This document shows positions 12,515-24,748 of a stretch of 64,000 bases of DNA, in pieces. The position numbers were made by a program, and so were the translations under genes. The notes beneath the pieces were generated by a model. The model was not told the DNA's origin and made no database searches. It saw nothing but the letters and a program-made list of their open reading frames with translations. How positions within the stretch are numbered: the first letter of the stretch is position 1; every line of letters begins with the position of its first letter. The stretch is from Sinotaia quadrata (Eukaryota > Mollusca > Gastropoda > Architaenioglossa > Viviparidae). The DNA is taken from the NCBI GenBank assembly GCA_028829895.1, contig CM054180.1:105727635-105791634 (forward strand). The letters run 5' to 3'.

Positions 12515-13208
12515 ATTATTGGCAATCCTTGCTTAAAAGAGAATACCCCTAGTGGTATATTACTTCCAATCATTCCTGATGTTAGTAATTCTGAGAAGTA
12601 TTTCCATTTTGTCCACCTGCTTAGTATGGCCAAACTTGAGTTGTACTTCGAACACAGGGCCACTCCTTCATCTCTACTTAACTTTGTTCTTGTCACTTCA
12701 TATCGAAAACAGCTGTCTTCAACAGTTATGTATCCTACGCCACACTTATCACTCGTGTAAGGACAGGACAGTTCGTCTTCACCATTCAGGCACTGGGGAG
12801 ACATGTCACAAGAAAAGTGATGATTTATGACAGTTTGACTGAGTCTTGAACAGTTCCACTTGCCGTCAGGCATTTCTTCTGGAAGTGTCGACTCGTGAAA
12901 AGAGAAGTTGAGTCTGAAACCAATGTGTAATATTCCCTTTCTACTTTTAAAATGCAAGAGGAATGCTCTCCCTTGTGGTATAACAATAGGACTATAAGAA
13001 TCAAGCCACGAATTCCATATGTCATCATGACCATTGAAATGAGAGTTATAGATGACTAGACCGTATTTATAAGAAGGAACTTTAATCTGTAGTATTCTGA
13101 AAACACTTATTATAACCGAGTTGTTTGGAGGTGTTTCTACTCTCAACCATCTGTCAATATCGGCGTTGAATGTTGATTTCCTTTTTCCCCTAGCGAGCTC
13201 TATGAAAC
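12515..13208 (-). CDS. Gene A exon 3: second CUB-like region, LDLa and start of C-type lectin-like domain
   Basis: The exon is 694 bp, entered in phase 1 (ccag before GTTTCATAG) and left in phase 2 at an AT-GTAATT donor. The first about 105 residues are CUB-like (FIELARG, DRWLRVETPPNNSVIISVFRI, DIWNSWLDSYSP, GILHIGFRLNFSF). An LDLa module follows (WNCS, HHFSCDMSPQCLNGEDELSC). Then a C-type lectin-like domain begins (CGVGYITVEDSCFRYE, ALCSKYNSSLAILSRW). The split codon at the donor restores Met, and the lectin fold continues in exon 4 with a WxW-type motif. Locus B has the same donor position and phase (GAAT-GTAATG). Role: extracellular ligand-binding portion; ligand unknown. Confidence 0.85.
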
Positions 13209-13640
13209 CTGGAAATTATAATACACATACAATTAATTAATACAAAATGTCACGTGAAATAATGTAAAAATAATAATGTGTTATACATTTAGAATACTAA
13301 CGTATCATAGTTCCAAAGTCTTATAAGAATGAAATGGAAGTATATATAGATATATCGGATACGTCATGTGAATTATGGTTCGTTTTTATTTACAGACTGT
13401 GACTCGGAAATTATAGAAAGTAACTATACTGTTAAAGGGTAGTTTAGCATTATTTGTTTCAATTTTATGCGAAATAAAATCAGGCTTCAACCACTGAAAT
13501 TAGAGTGTAATAATTCGTTTATATACCAACATTTCTTTGTTTATCTATAAACATTAAGAGATTTTATTAGGTACTAAAATTAATTATGGATGACAACGTT
13601 TATGAGAAATATTGTGAACATAATATTAAAAGTTACCTAC
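13209..13640. other. Gene A intron 2 proximal sequence
   Basis: Nothing recognised besides the splice acceptor of exon 3 at 13209-13210. Confidence 0.4.
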
Positions 13641-13960
<320 letters not shown>

Positions 13961-14379
13961 AGTTCTGAGATAAGAGTCAAATAAGTCAGTGAGTGAATAT
14001 TCAGTTATGAAATTATTAATTTCTTTTTTCTATCTCACTTTAACTTCTAATTAAGTTTTATATTATATATTATCTTTATTTTGTTTTCCATTAAAGTTCT
14101 ATAAATTAACATTAAGAGAAAAAATATTATACAATTTTAGTATACACATCCCTTGAGTGTAGTTGTTGCTGAGTCTAATGGTATCTGTTTGAATTCTAGT
14201 TTAATTGTAATTCTTAAGTTACAACGATTTATTTCATTATTTAGACTTGTTAATTGAATGCTCCTGTAAATAAAAATAATATTACCAGGAAACATAAATA
14301 AAGTAAACCTCCTTGGTATATATTCAATTACAAAATAGAAGAGTCACATACACTGATTACATCATGCACATTTTAAATC

Positions 14380-15135
14380 TGGTCTCGCCCAATATTATAA
14401 TATTATATCAGTTCATTTTAATTTGATTATCTTCAGAAAAGGCTTGAAATGTCAGACACAGATCAGTCACACATATAAACACACTCCAGTATATTATCTC
14501 TCTCTTTATATATATCTTTATATTCTGGCATTGTTTTGAAACTGAATGCTCATTTTTCAACATCTCAGATAAAGTGTCAAGATAAAAATGCTGATCTGCC
14601 AATAATATGCAAATGAGCTATCAATTCATCCTCATGTGTCCTCTGACAGAATATATGGTCATTATATATTTAAATATCATAAATGAACTATAACAATATA
14701 AAATAGGGATTGTCAAGAGACGAACGATATTAATTGGGCAAGCAAAACCACATACCTTAAGCAGTAATATATAGAGGATGATTTCCTGCTGTGTTGATAA
14801 TAATCAGCAATAGGTTTAGTAGTATGATTATACTTTGTTAACACCGGGAGCCAACATACGTGTTGCCTCAATGGTCATCTGCATTTGTCTAACATTTTAC
14901 AGGTGCATTTCTGGCACATTTGTTCATGTGGCTGAACTGTGCTTTGATTTGTCATTTTAGTGAGTTGTCTGGAACATTCAGGTATATTTCCAGCCGGAGG
15001 ATAAGGGTCAGCCTTTCTAGAAGGTAAGTTTACGTGTAGTCTATTTTTAGACGAGGGGAATATGTTTGCTACATAAGACATTATGTGACAATCTGCATTC
15101 ATACTTATAATTTTGAAAATGTTTATGTGTGCCAG
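14380..15135 (+). repeat. Dispersed repeat R2, copy 2 (inverted relative to copy 1)
   Basis: About 750 bp matching the reverse complement of 3,850-4,480. Landmarks in order: CTGATCTGCCAATAA, TTTAAATA(T/C)CATAA, GCAAAACCACATACC, GATGATTTCCTGCTGTGTT, GAGTTGTCTGGAACATTCAG and GTCTATTTTTAGA. Intron 2 of gene A. Confidence 0.65.
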
Positions 15136-16445
15136 AAAATTTAATTGCATGCTCCAATGATTTAATCAGCAAGGTGTTTATTTAAAGTTGTGTACAATAT
15201 TTTAGTTATATTTTACATTTGCAGCACTAAGCAATACCACAAATGCAAACAAATATTCAATATCAAAATGATATTAAACACTAGTGCCAGAAGAGTAAGT
15301 CCAAACTAAAAATCCAAACATATATCTTGTTATGCACATATTTGCATTGCAATACCTTTTGTAATTTAAAGTTGTCACTCAGTGCTATTTTTGTGTTTAC
15401 AGTTTTACAATTTCAAACTAACACATTTTCTCTGCTAATGGATAAAACACACATACCCTCCCCTGAATGGTTTTGTTTCAAGCTGACAAAATTGAAGAAA
15501 ATATAATCTTTATATAGAAAAATTACAACTTTAGCCATGTGACATCCATTAGCATCCCACCCACCCACCTTCCCACTAATGTGTGAGAAGTGATAACAGG
15601 TTTTCTCACCCTGCTCTTTCATGAAATCTTCACTTGCAGTACCGTACAGTCTGCTATTATTGTTTCCTTCATAAAATCAATGACGACTGTCATTTAACAG
15701 TGGCTCTATTTACTTGTTACATCGTCTCTACTGTTGGAAATTCCTTTCTTACTAATGGTTAGTGTCGCACATTAAATGGTAAACGTTTCAGTTCCCAATA
15801 CTGACCCTTCTAGGTGTAAATTACTGTCTGGGGGGCTTACTGGCGCGAATGATGTACGAAATTGGAAATGAATCCAGATTTTTCAGAAGTTTCCGATTTT
15901 TATTCTACAGCGTTTCTTCCAGGAAACTTTTAATTCAGATGCAACACACGTTAACACTACGCGGATTTTCCAAGAACGGATTATTCACTTATAGGACTGG
16001 TCTTGAAGTGTCGTAAAAAGGCAACCATCTTAAGTACGGTGGCTGAATTCCTGAGTTAGCAGAAGTTTGTTGGATAATAGAAAAGCTATTGTTTTGTCCA
16101 AATGGAGACAACAACTATCCTTTTATGGAAGGACAATAAAATGGGTCTGATACTTAGGCGTGAACATAGCACTGTTTCCTTAATTTAGTGTGTCAGAAAT
16201 TTGTCAGGATTTCCTTCAATTAAAGATCAATGTTATCTAACGTAAACTCAGTATAAAGAAATGGAATGCTTTCTCTTGCAGAGATAAGCTCCCCTGATTT
16301 ATATATTACATGATCACTCACACACTATGACCAGCTGACTTAGTTGTTGTGGGTCAGCGCTTGACCGGCATGAGACTAGGCAATGTTAAAACGATCAAAT
16401 ATGTATTAGGTTCTTTAACAACGTTATATCTGGCGAACAAATCAG
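15136..16445. other. Intronic sequence without recognised content
   Basis: No exon or clear repeat seen. A short stretch near 15,680 (GACGACTGTC...GTGGCTCTATTTAC) resembles, inverted, the edge of R2 copy 1 near 4,430-4,470, so R2 may extend further than marked. Confidence 0.4.
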
Positions 16446-17205
16446 TGACACAACGCCACCCTAGTTATCAATTATAATTATTATTATCATTAATCATCCA
16501 TAACCAATTACAGGTGACGAGAATCTTGATTTATTAATAATTCTCCAGAAGACATCTCTCGTTTTTCTCATTGGCGGATATGCAGGGGCTGTAAAAGTTT
16601 TCTCTCTTTCACAACATTAAAGACAAGCATTTACTAATACAATATTTCCGTAGGTGAAAAACATCTTACGAAAGGAAAAGATAAATTCGCCTTTAATCTA
16701 CATTTAACGAGTCCTCATCCATCCACTATCTTTCCAACATAAAGGTATTAATATGTGTAAGAAGGTTGATAAATTTAACAATAAATTTATTAAAGCAGCA
16801 ATCAAATAGCAAACATATACGAAATATTTATAAGTCCATTCTTTCTTTATTAGTCTGATAACTTACTATATGCTGACAATCGCCTTTATGACAGAACATG
16901 ATTCATGTTCAGATGAAAGTGATTGGAATATAGGCTTTCTTCAACGAAGTAACTTTCGGTCCATCCCTATTGGATGAATTTGTTATGAACAAGTTTGAGA
17001 CTATTAGTCAGAAAATCTACAATCAAGTTGGAACTGGTTTGGATTGCATCAGCAATTTCTAGCATATTCTTCATCTGAGTTGTTTACTCCAACTTTGACA
17101 ATTAAAAATATAACATCGATGCTCAAGATCGGATCATTTTAACATTTAATAATTTATACAACAATTAAGTTTACAAATACGGATAGGCAAATTTACTCCA
17201 CCACA
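16446..17205 (+). repeat. Dispersed repeat R1, internally deleted copy (760 bp)
   Basis: Starts TGACACAACGCCACC and ends GCAAATTTACTCCACCACA, matching both ends of the longer R1 copies at 21,930-24,748 and, inverted, 33,789-35,305, with the centre missing. Lies close to gene A exon 2. Confidence 0.75.
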
Positions 17206-17426
17206 AAATCCAAATGGTTTAGCACATTAAATTTTCTTTAAAATTTGTTCGACTAATATTTAGGAGAGGGTATCATGATAAAAAGAAAGAGAGGGAGAAT
17301 AAAAGAGAAAGAGCGAGGAAAGGTGGAAGGAGAGAAGGATATGAAGAGAGAAATGCAGGAGAATAAAAGAATGGTGGAAGAGAACCATATAAATAGAGAA
17401 AAGAACCCTTTATATAATTGTCTTAC

Positions 17427-17943
17427 CGTGTTTGGGAGACATATAGGTGATCTCTAATTTAGGCTGCAATACTTTAAGCACTCCAGAGAAGTGTACGGAG
17501 ATAAAAAAAGCTTTCAGTAAAGCTGGTTGAAATTCAAATATCACGTGATTGGTAGCACTTCTCACAAAAGAGACACTATCTGTATGTAACAAAAATGATG
17601 GGTAGTCTGGACTATCATAGACAAAAATGTCATGATTGAGAAACCAATTTCTGCGGACATTCATTATCATGTAGGTCGGCAAGATCACCTCGACTACAGT
17701 TGAACAGTTTTGCTGCAAAAAGTCTTTTTTTCTTCTTCTTTCTTCTGAAATGCTCTTCGGGGGTTTGTAATTAAAATTTATAATTCCTTCCTCAGCACAA
17801 AACTGTAATTTCTCGAGACTTGAATCACACATGTCAGTGTCGTTTTTTGAAATCGTGATGTTGATGTAAACCGGGCATTTCAGCAAAGAATATTGCGTGA
17901 TGTTTTGCTCCGTAACGTATGGTAGTTTACTTATGTCAGAAAT
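17427..17943 (-). CDS. Gene A exon 2: first CUB-like ectodomain region
   Basis: The exon is 517 bp, with an AG acceptor just upstream (tcttag before ATTTCTGACATAAG) and a GT donor (GTAAGA) after the first base of a glycine codon, so it ends in phase 1. The protein (ISDISKLPYV... to TYMSPKH-G) has several N-glycosylation sequons, cysteines near its start (LKCPVY, DMCDSS, QFCAEE) and a late beta-rich stretch. That pattern resembles a diverged CUB domain, but I cannot assign the fold by sequence alone. It joins exon 3 as PKH-G-FIELARG, a typical start of a second CUB-like unit. Extracellular, after signal peptide removal. Confidence 0.75.
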
Positions 17944-18249
17944 CTAAGACAAGTATAAAAACAACAACAACAACAATTTGATTAAGAAATGGAATTTGAA
18001 GGCATTAATAAGTGTGCTGTTATACAATAAACCATAAATCCGACCAAAATATGCCTATAATGAATGTCCCTAAAATTATGCCTTATTATTTTCCTGAAAC
18101 TAATTTATAATTTCTCATGAACAACGATGGTTTCCACATCTTCCTGATTCCTTATAGATCTTTGCAAGAAATCAGATATTGCGTATGATATTTTATTTAT
18201 TAATACATTTATATTTTCGGTTTATTATCGTGATATTTTATCTATGCAA
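17944..18249. other. Gene A intron 1 proximal sequence
   Basis: Contains the exon 2 acceptor at its edge and a short (CAA)n. Nothing else recognised. Confidence 0.4.
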
Positions 18250-18540
18250 CGCTCAATATATTGTAACCATTTGATATCAATCTGAAGATTTACAACGCTC
18301 ATTAAACTGGAAACACTTGATATCAATCAGTAGCTTTACAACTGACTATGCTGTAAACACTCTATAACAATCAGTAGTTTTACAGCTCATGTTACTTAAA
18401 TCACTCGATATTAAACAGTAGAAATCAATAAGAAGTTTTACAGCATTCATACTGGAAACTTTCGAAATGAAACTATAGTTTTACAGCACTCATGATAAAG
18501 GAAGTTCCGGACATCAATCAGTATCATGATGCTAATTTGC
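18250..18540. repeat. Degenerate repeat, unit about 45 bp
   Basis: Diverged units of the type GGAAACACTTGATATCAATC followed by AGTAGTTTTACAGCTCATAC, about six. Confidence 0.6.
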
Positions 18541-19074
18541 TATTGATATGTTATACTTGTGTTTTACATAGATATATTATTTGAGTAGACTATTATTTCT
18601 ACAAATTGTGAACAATAATGCTTGCGTGTAGTATGCTAATCATTTGACATTATTTCAAATTGAAACTGCTCAAAACAATTATATGCTTATTTATTATGCT
18701 GTGCGCCTGTGTCAGGCTAATAAATATTGTTGCAGAAAACTGTAAGTTGAGATTTGGATGTAAGAGAGAATGGAGAAGAAAAGGAATAAATTGGAAACTT
18801 AGTGTTGTTCCTAGTTTTATTTTACAGGTGAAAAGCAGCCTTTTCTTGTTTTATCTGGTTTATTTATTTTACCACTATGATCGTAGAAGATACATGAAGT
18901 ATCTACTGCAGTGTGTAAGTGTAAACAATGCACTACACTCTTTTAATGTATGATGCAATGTATGCTGAGTACATCGAACAATTTCTAGCACAAGGAAGTA
19001 ATTGAAATTGCTAGAATTATAGTTCTGCTTGAGGGAGTTTGTTTGGTGATGGAGCTTCCAGGTAGCCGTTAAAG
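18540..19074 (-). repeat. Dispersed repeat R1, internal fragment
   Basis: Collinear with 34,190-34,740 of the inverted R1 copy (landmarks: TGAGTAGACTATTATTTCTAC, GTCAGGCTAATAAATA, TTGTTGCAG, GCTTGAGGGAG). It is cut off at 19,075 by the hAT element, so the hAT inserted into, or beside, an existing R1. Confidence 0.65.
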
Positions 19075-20520
19075 CAGGGGTGTCAAACTCAATCACACAA
19101 GGGGACAAAACTCAAATCACACTTAAGGTTGTGGGCCGAACTGTATAAACACTCTTTGAATAGTGGAAAACTAAACCATTTTAAAAAACACACACTAATA
19201 TGAATTAAAACAGACAAAAGTTAAAATAATAACAAATCAAGACATACTGATTTTCGCTCTTATGCCAATTTGTGAGAACTGGATGTTTGGCATTTTTTGT
19301 TGGCAACAAGTTCGTTTATGTTTGGAGCAAGGTTCTGTGTTATGGAAATTCTCAGGATGGACTGTAGGTGTTCATCAGTGAGACGATTCCTGTGTGATGT
19401 TTTGTTAATCTTCATCACAGAGAACAGCTGCTCACACAAATATGTGCGACCAAACATGCTCAAGGTTCGAGCCGCATGTACACGAAGCTGGGGTATCACT
19501 CCAGGAATGAAACGAGTGAACTGTGCAAGCCTCAGAGCGTCATACTTTGCCTTTAGTGTCCCATTACACTGCAGCTCTATGAACTCCTTCTGCAAATATA
19601 CAGGCGCAGTTACAACGTCGATGGCAAATGGGTTGTGAAACAGCTCGAAACTACTTTTCTGTTTCAAAGTCACTAAAGTGCCATGCAAAATCAGTGCGAA
19701 GTGAGCTGAGGTTTTCAGCAAACTGTGCATTTGGGACACCATGGTGCTGACTTGGTTCAAACATTGCTTTGCAACAAGGAAAATGAGACAAGTTGCATTG
19801 GTGCAATTGTGTCTCCCATTAGCGCAGCTTCACTTGAAATGCCTTCACTGTCCTGGAGCTGCAGGTTCAAGGCTTTGAGATGAGTGGCTATGTTAGACAG
19901 AAACGCCAACTCACATTTCCACTTTTCATCCCGCAAAACTGTGGACTCTTTTCCTTTGCTGTTCATGAACTGACAGATTTCCTCGATCAGCTGGAAAACA
20001 CTACTGTGAACATTTCCCCAACTTAGCCACCGCACCTCTGTATGATATGTCGCTGAACTCTGAGTCTATTTCCTGCAGAAAAGACTGAAATTGGTGGTGA
20101 TTTAAACCCTTGGCTCTGATAAAGTTAACGGTTTGTTTTACAGTGCTCATTACATGTCCATGTTGAGGACTTTACCACACAGCGATCCTTGGTGTATGCT
20201 GCAGTGATATGCTATCAACTCACCAGTACCGTTCTCCTGCATCTTTAACCGCATCCTTCCAACTAGTCCATTTTTCCCGCCACACTTCGCCAGTGTTCTA
20301 TCTGTTAAGTCCAACAAGTTTGTCCCAAGGCAGGTTAATGTCAGTTACACTTTGACATACGTTGTCAAAAATGTCTTTTCCTGTTGTTGTCCACTGCATG
20401 GATTTCACGTCCAATATTTCTTCTGTAACATTTCAAACTGGAGTCCACTCCACGGATGAAGATGGCGAGCTATGCAGTGTCAGTCGTGTCACTACCTGAA
20501 TGCGTGCAAAACCTGACAAG
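19075..20520 (-). mobile_element. hAT-superfamily transposase remnant (GTF2IRD2/ZBED-like)
   Basis: Read on the minus strand. The upstream part shows STD-like [67 protein letters not shown]-stop, then VNFIRAKGLNHHQFQSFLQEIDSEF. A frameshift precedes EVRWLSWGNVHSSVF and KWKCELAFLSNIATHLKALN, and the hAT C-terminal dimerisation block follows (SMFGRTYLCEQLFSVMKINK, RNRLTDEHLQSILRIS). At 19075 the sequence CAGGGGTGTCAAACTC is a typical hAT terminal inverted repeat; the opposite end was not found. Stops and frameshifts make it inactive. Inside intron 1 of gene A. Confidence 0.85.
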
Positions 20521-21302
20521 AAATACCACATATCGAGATATTTTTTCTAACCTGAAGACTTGATTGTCTGCCCTTAGTGGAATAGCAATGTTGACATTTT
20601 GTCTGTACAGAAGATTGCCTTCTTATGAAGAAATTGAAATCAATATTTGAGTAATGTGAGCGACCCCGGGATAGAACAAAAGTCCCAACAGGGTTCATAA
20701 AAAAAATCAACAGTTAAATGGATGCTACCCTGATTCTCTCTGATTTTACGTCACATTTCTGCCAGAGCAGTCTCACTTTAATAACCCTACGACATTCTCT
20801 CTGGCATTACTGCAGCTGAAATTAATCCCGCACGTTAATTCATTGTTAAGGTTTTTTTTTTAAAGTTGTATATCCGCGTATTGTAACTGAATTGAAGGTT
20901 ACAAAACTTATTAAGTTTATTCTTAAGAGGAAGAGGTTCCAGTGTTGGAGCCAATCGATTTGTTTAGTGAGAATAGCACCTCAAAGACCGACCTGGAAAG
21001 ATGGTCTGAGAAAATGAGATTTGCTTTGTTGTTTGTCATATGTATGCTTTGCTGTTTTCTTTGGTGTGTTGCATACAATTGATACGTTGCATATTTCGTA
21101 TTCATGAAAATATTTTTAAATTTCAAATCTTACCTTAGGATTCATATATTCTCATATTTTCACCAGCAGATGAAGACTGGAATTGTGTGGTGTTGTGTTT
21201 GTGTGTTTGTGTCTTTTAAAGCTGACGACTTGTGTGTTTGCAAGTGCGACAGTTATTCCCAGAATGACTGTGAAGTGGCAATTGTGATATAAAGATATTT
21301 AC
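20521..21302. other. Gene A intron 1, possible N-terminal part of the hAT remnant
   Basis: No clear exon. About 20,520-20,710 on the minus strand may hold degraded hAT N-terminal coding sequence, but I cannot align it. The exon 1 donor lies at 21301-21302. Confidence 0.35.
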
Positions 21303-21419
21303 CACACGTGTCACTCCGGTTATCTGTTCGACGTCACTTCTGTCCATTGATACATCAACGTCACTACAGGACGTCAAGCGTGACGCGGTGAACACGACCA
21401 ATGTGAACAGCAGAGCCAT
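21303..21419 (-). CDS. Gene A exon 1: start codon and signal peptide
   Basis: The exon codes 39 residues, starting ATG at 21419 with a hydrophobic core (MALLFTLVVFTASRLTSC) typical of a secretory signal peptide, followed by an acidic linker ending GVTRV. It ends in phase 0 at a GT donor (21302-21301), which joins in frame with exon 2 (ISDISK...). It was chosen because it is the only signal-peptide-like exon found upstream on this strand with a matching donor phase. Upstream of the ATG are about 20 bases and then a 140 bp (CA)n tract, read as (TG)n on this strand and ending in a CAG. That could be a splice acceptor for a 5' UTR exon, or the tract could sit in the promoter. Assignment to gene A is inferred from phase and position. 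Confidence 0.7.
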
Positions 21420-21436
21420 GTTTCTGTTCTTGGTTT

Positions 21437-21440
<4 letters not shown>

Positions 21441-21530
<90 letters not shown>

Positions 21531-21539
21531 ACACACACA

Positions 21540-21582
<43 letters not shown>
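21441..21582. repeat. (CA)n microsatellite directly upstream of gene A start codon
   Basis: About 70 CA units with short GAACAC and CAACACATAC interruptions. It begins 22 bp upstream of the gene A ATG (minus-strand sense: (TG)n ending TGCAG then AAACCAAGAACAGAAAC). It may act as an acceptor tract of a 5' UTR intron or lie in the promoter. Confidence 0.9.
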
Positions 21583-21584
<2 letters not shown>

Positions 21585-21929
21585 TTCCATACTTGGAATG
21601 ACGGAGATAACCAGTATTTATAATTGATTAATTTACTTTTGCATGTGGTATTAGAGGTAAATAACGTATTGAGGCATTACTCACTTAATTTACTTATTGC
21701 TTACTCACGATGTCGTTTAATAGCTGTCATTATTTATCTTGTAACTTACCATACTTACTGAAGCTTACCTGGAAAAAATCAACTTACTCTATTAAATTAC
21801 ATACCTACCTCATTTAATTTATTAACTTAATACATTTACTTCCTATACCTTAACTTCACATGTCGTGATGTAGTTGATGCTTGAATTGTTTGGAAAAGTC
21901 TTTCCAAATATTCTTTCTAATGCAGTCAG

Positions 21930-24748
21930 TGATGTCAACGCCACCTAGTTAATGATTATGATGATTATTACTTACTTAATAATTCATAACTAATCACAGT
22001 TGATGAAAATCTTAATTTATTTTATTAATAATTATCCAGCAAATAACACTCATCTCTCTCACAGGCGAATATGCGGGAGTAGTAAAGGTTACCTCTCTTC
22101 TGCAAAATTAAAGATGAACATTTATTGTCACACAATATTCCGTAGGTAGAAAACTTCTAAATAAAGAAGAAGACAAATCCGTCTTTAATCTATATTTAGC
22201 GAGACCCCATCCATCCACTTTCTTCTTCAACATGTGATTATCAATATGAGTAAGTAGGTCAATAAATTTATTAAATCAACAATCAAATATACATAGGAAA
22301 AATACAATGAAATAGATTACTTGACATGAAATCACGTTCGAATAATTTCTAAAATTCACAGTCTTATACCTAAAATACAATTCAACAGTTATGACAATAC
22401 AAATCACAGGATAGTCTTATCAGAGAACAGAAATGGAGTTATTAGAGAAAAGCAATAATAGTCTTTACATAACCTGATTCAGGTGCCGCCTCAACAGTCT
22501 TTCATGCCTTCTTGTAACAGAGAAACTTTAAAGAGGTAAGTTCAATTTCCATGTGTATCATTCTGTCGCCGCTGTACCCTGGGGTGACTTTGTAATAATG
22601 AATTATATCAAATATGAGTAATTAGTTATGATACAAGACATCTACAAGTGCCGATGCAGAGTATGAGTCACTGGTATATACGTATATCTGCAACTGTTAC
22701 ACCGATAAACAAGTACGCTACCAAGTTGGCTCCACACACACACACACACACTCCCCAGTTATCGCTGAGAATCGATGTTTATGAATAGATATATGACGAT
22801 TATAAGTTGACGAACAGAGAACAAGACGAAATCATTAGATTATCACTTCAGACTACGAAAACGAAAATAGATATTACTTCACTAAGAAGTACGCGAGGTT
22901 AAAATAATAGCAATAATTTTGATAAAAGAAAAGTTAACAAGAATTAGAAAAATAAGTAACAGTTTTCATCCTAATGCCTGGTCAAGTTCTAGCCACACTG
23001 TAGTCACCTTAAAACCAAAACTTATCTTGATGCGCTGGAGTGACGTACACTCGCTGGTAGACTCTCAATAGGACATGACGTCACATCAGGAATGGATTCC
23101 AAAGCTCACATTGAAATCAAAGATCAAGATGCAATCAAAGTCAAAAATCAGAACCAAAGCCAGAAACAGCCAGAAACCCTGAAACGCAAGCAATTGCAGA
23201 GTGTACGTGTCCAGTCAATTGCTCTATTTATAAATACTAAGTTTGACATAGGCCTCTGAAAGAAATAAATGTTAACATGTTCAAAATAAAACATAGCAAA
23301 TAGCGTCATAATAAAACCTAACCATTCATACAATACAAAGACGCTTTTACCTTATCCAGCCAGGGTTTGACTGCTCCATGTACAACCAATGTAGGGAGGG
23401 ACTCAGTTTCGACACGTTCACCCCAAGAGATGACTGAAGAAAGAGTAATGAGTAAAATTTGCTATCACCTTTATTTTCCTTGAAATCACAGCTATGTCTG
23501 TTAGACCCGCTTTCGAGCCGGTCAGTTACTTAGAGCTAATATTATTATGATTTTCGTAACAACTCCCGATCAACTCTGCCGATCCAGTAACAACGCATCC
23601 CATTGTACATCCAAAAAAACCACACACGCGCCACAAATTAATCCCTTGCTACATTTATTGGCCATTGATCACGCAAATTTAAACAACAAACACTCGCTCA
23701 CCTATATGACGCAAGTGCTAATGACCGGTCTCTCACTGCCGAAACAGCACGATGTAATATACACGTCATTGAAATTACAAATAGCATTCAATTTAAATTG
23801 CAACATGAAAATTTATATAAAATATATTGGAAAATTCTCTATCATATAACACCCTCCTTGAAACAGATTCACATGTACTCTTGAAGTCAATATGTTCTTT
23901 TCCCACTGTACCAGTTCGTTCAAGTGGAACAATAATTGAGGCAACTTCCAGTACCTCCCTTTGCCACGATCATCAAAGAAGCATAGTGTATTCCTTTACA
24001 CTTACACACACCAAGGCAGATGATTCTCGTGTCTCCCAGTTTTAACGGTTTACAATCAGTGAACCGGCAGATTCAAATAACAAGAAACAAGAAAGCAGAA
24101 AGGCTACTTGTCTCTGCAAAATATAATCAGAAAACAAACACTATGCTTCCAGTTTATTGCTTTATAACTCCATCCTTTCTTTCATTCCCGTCTCAACTTA
24201 TAGCTTAAAAATGGTATTTATTAGCCCGATATAAGCACATAGCATAATAAATACAGCATTACAAAACAATGTCAAATGTTAGCATACTAAATGCGAGCAG
24301 AGTAGTTCAAACACTTGTAGAAATAAACATAGTACATTTCTCTACATAAAACACGAGTATAACATATCAATAGCGAAAATGCACGAAATATTTTAACTGA
24401 TTATCAAGCTAATGGCAACCTTTCAAGGTCGGACTTCTTGCCATTCCAAATTAAAAGTGATTAGACAGTAGATTTCTCTAAATCAAGTAAACGTTTAGGT
24501 CTCAACCCATTGGCTGATCTCGTTATCTAAATCATAACCATTGGATAATTAAATCTAATCACTTAGCTGGGATGGTTTACATTAGATCAGCACTTTCTAG
24601 CACATTCTTGACTCGAGTTGTTTATTCTAACTCTGACACTTTCAAAAATACCATCATAAGGAGTGCCCTAGGACGGGTTACTCTGACAATTTAGCACTTT
24701 ATAACAATTCAATTTAAAAATAGGGAGAAGCAAATTTACTCCGCCACA
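21930..24748 (+). repeat. Dispersed repeat R1, longest copy (2.8 kb)
   Basis: Left end TGATGTCAACGCCACCTAG and right end AATTTACTCCGCCACA match the other R1 copies. The left 400 bp and right 550 bp align with the inverted copy at 33,789-35,305, while the middle (about 22,400-24,200) is extra sequence, perhaps a nested insertion. No convincing open reading frame. The ends (TGTGATG / CATCACA type) would fit an LTR or a non-autonomous DNA element. Confidence 0.6.

Noticed and set aside
17275..17457. Lysine/glutamate-rich 60-codon frame
   Set aside because: A purine-rich low-complexity stretch overlapping the donor side of gene A exon 2 on the other strand.
21364..21627. Open frames coding VCVCVC or THTHTH
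   Set aside because: Artefacts of the (CA)n tract; only the short signal-peptide part on the minus strand is kept as gene A exon 1.
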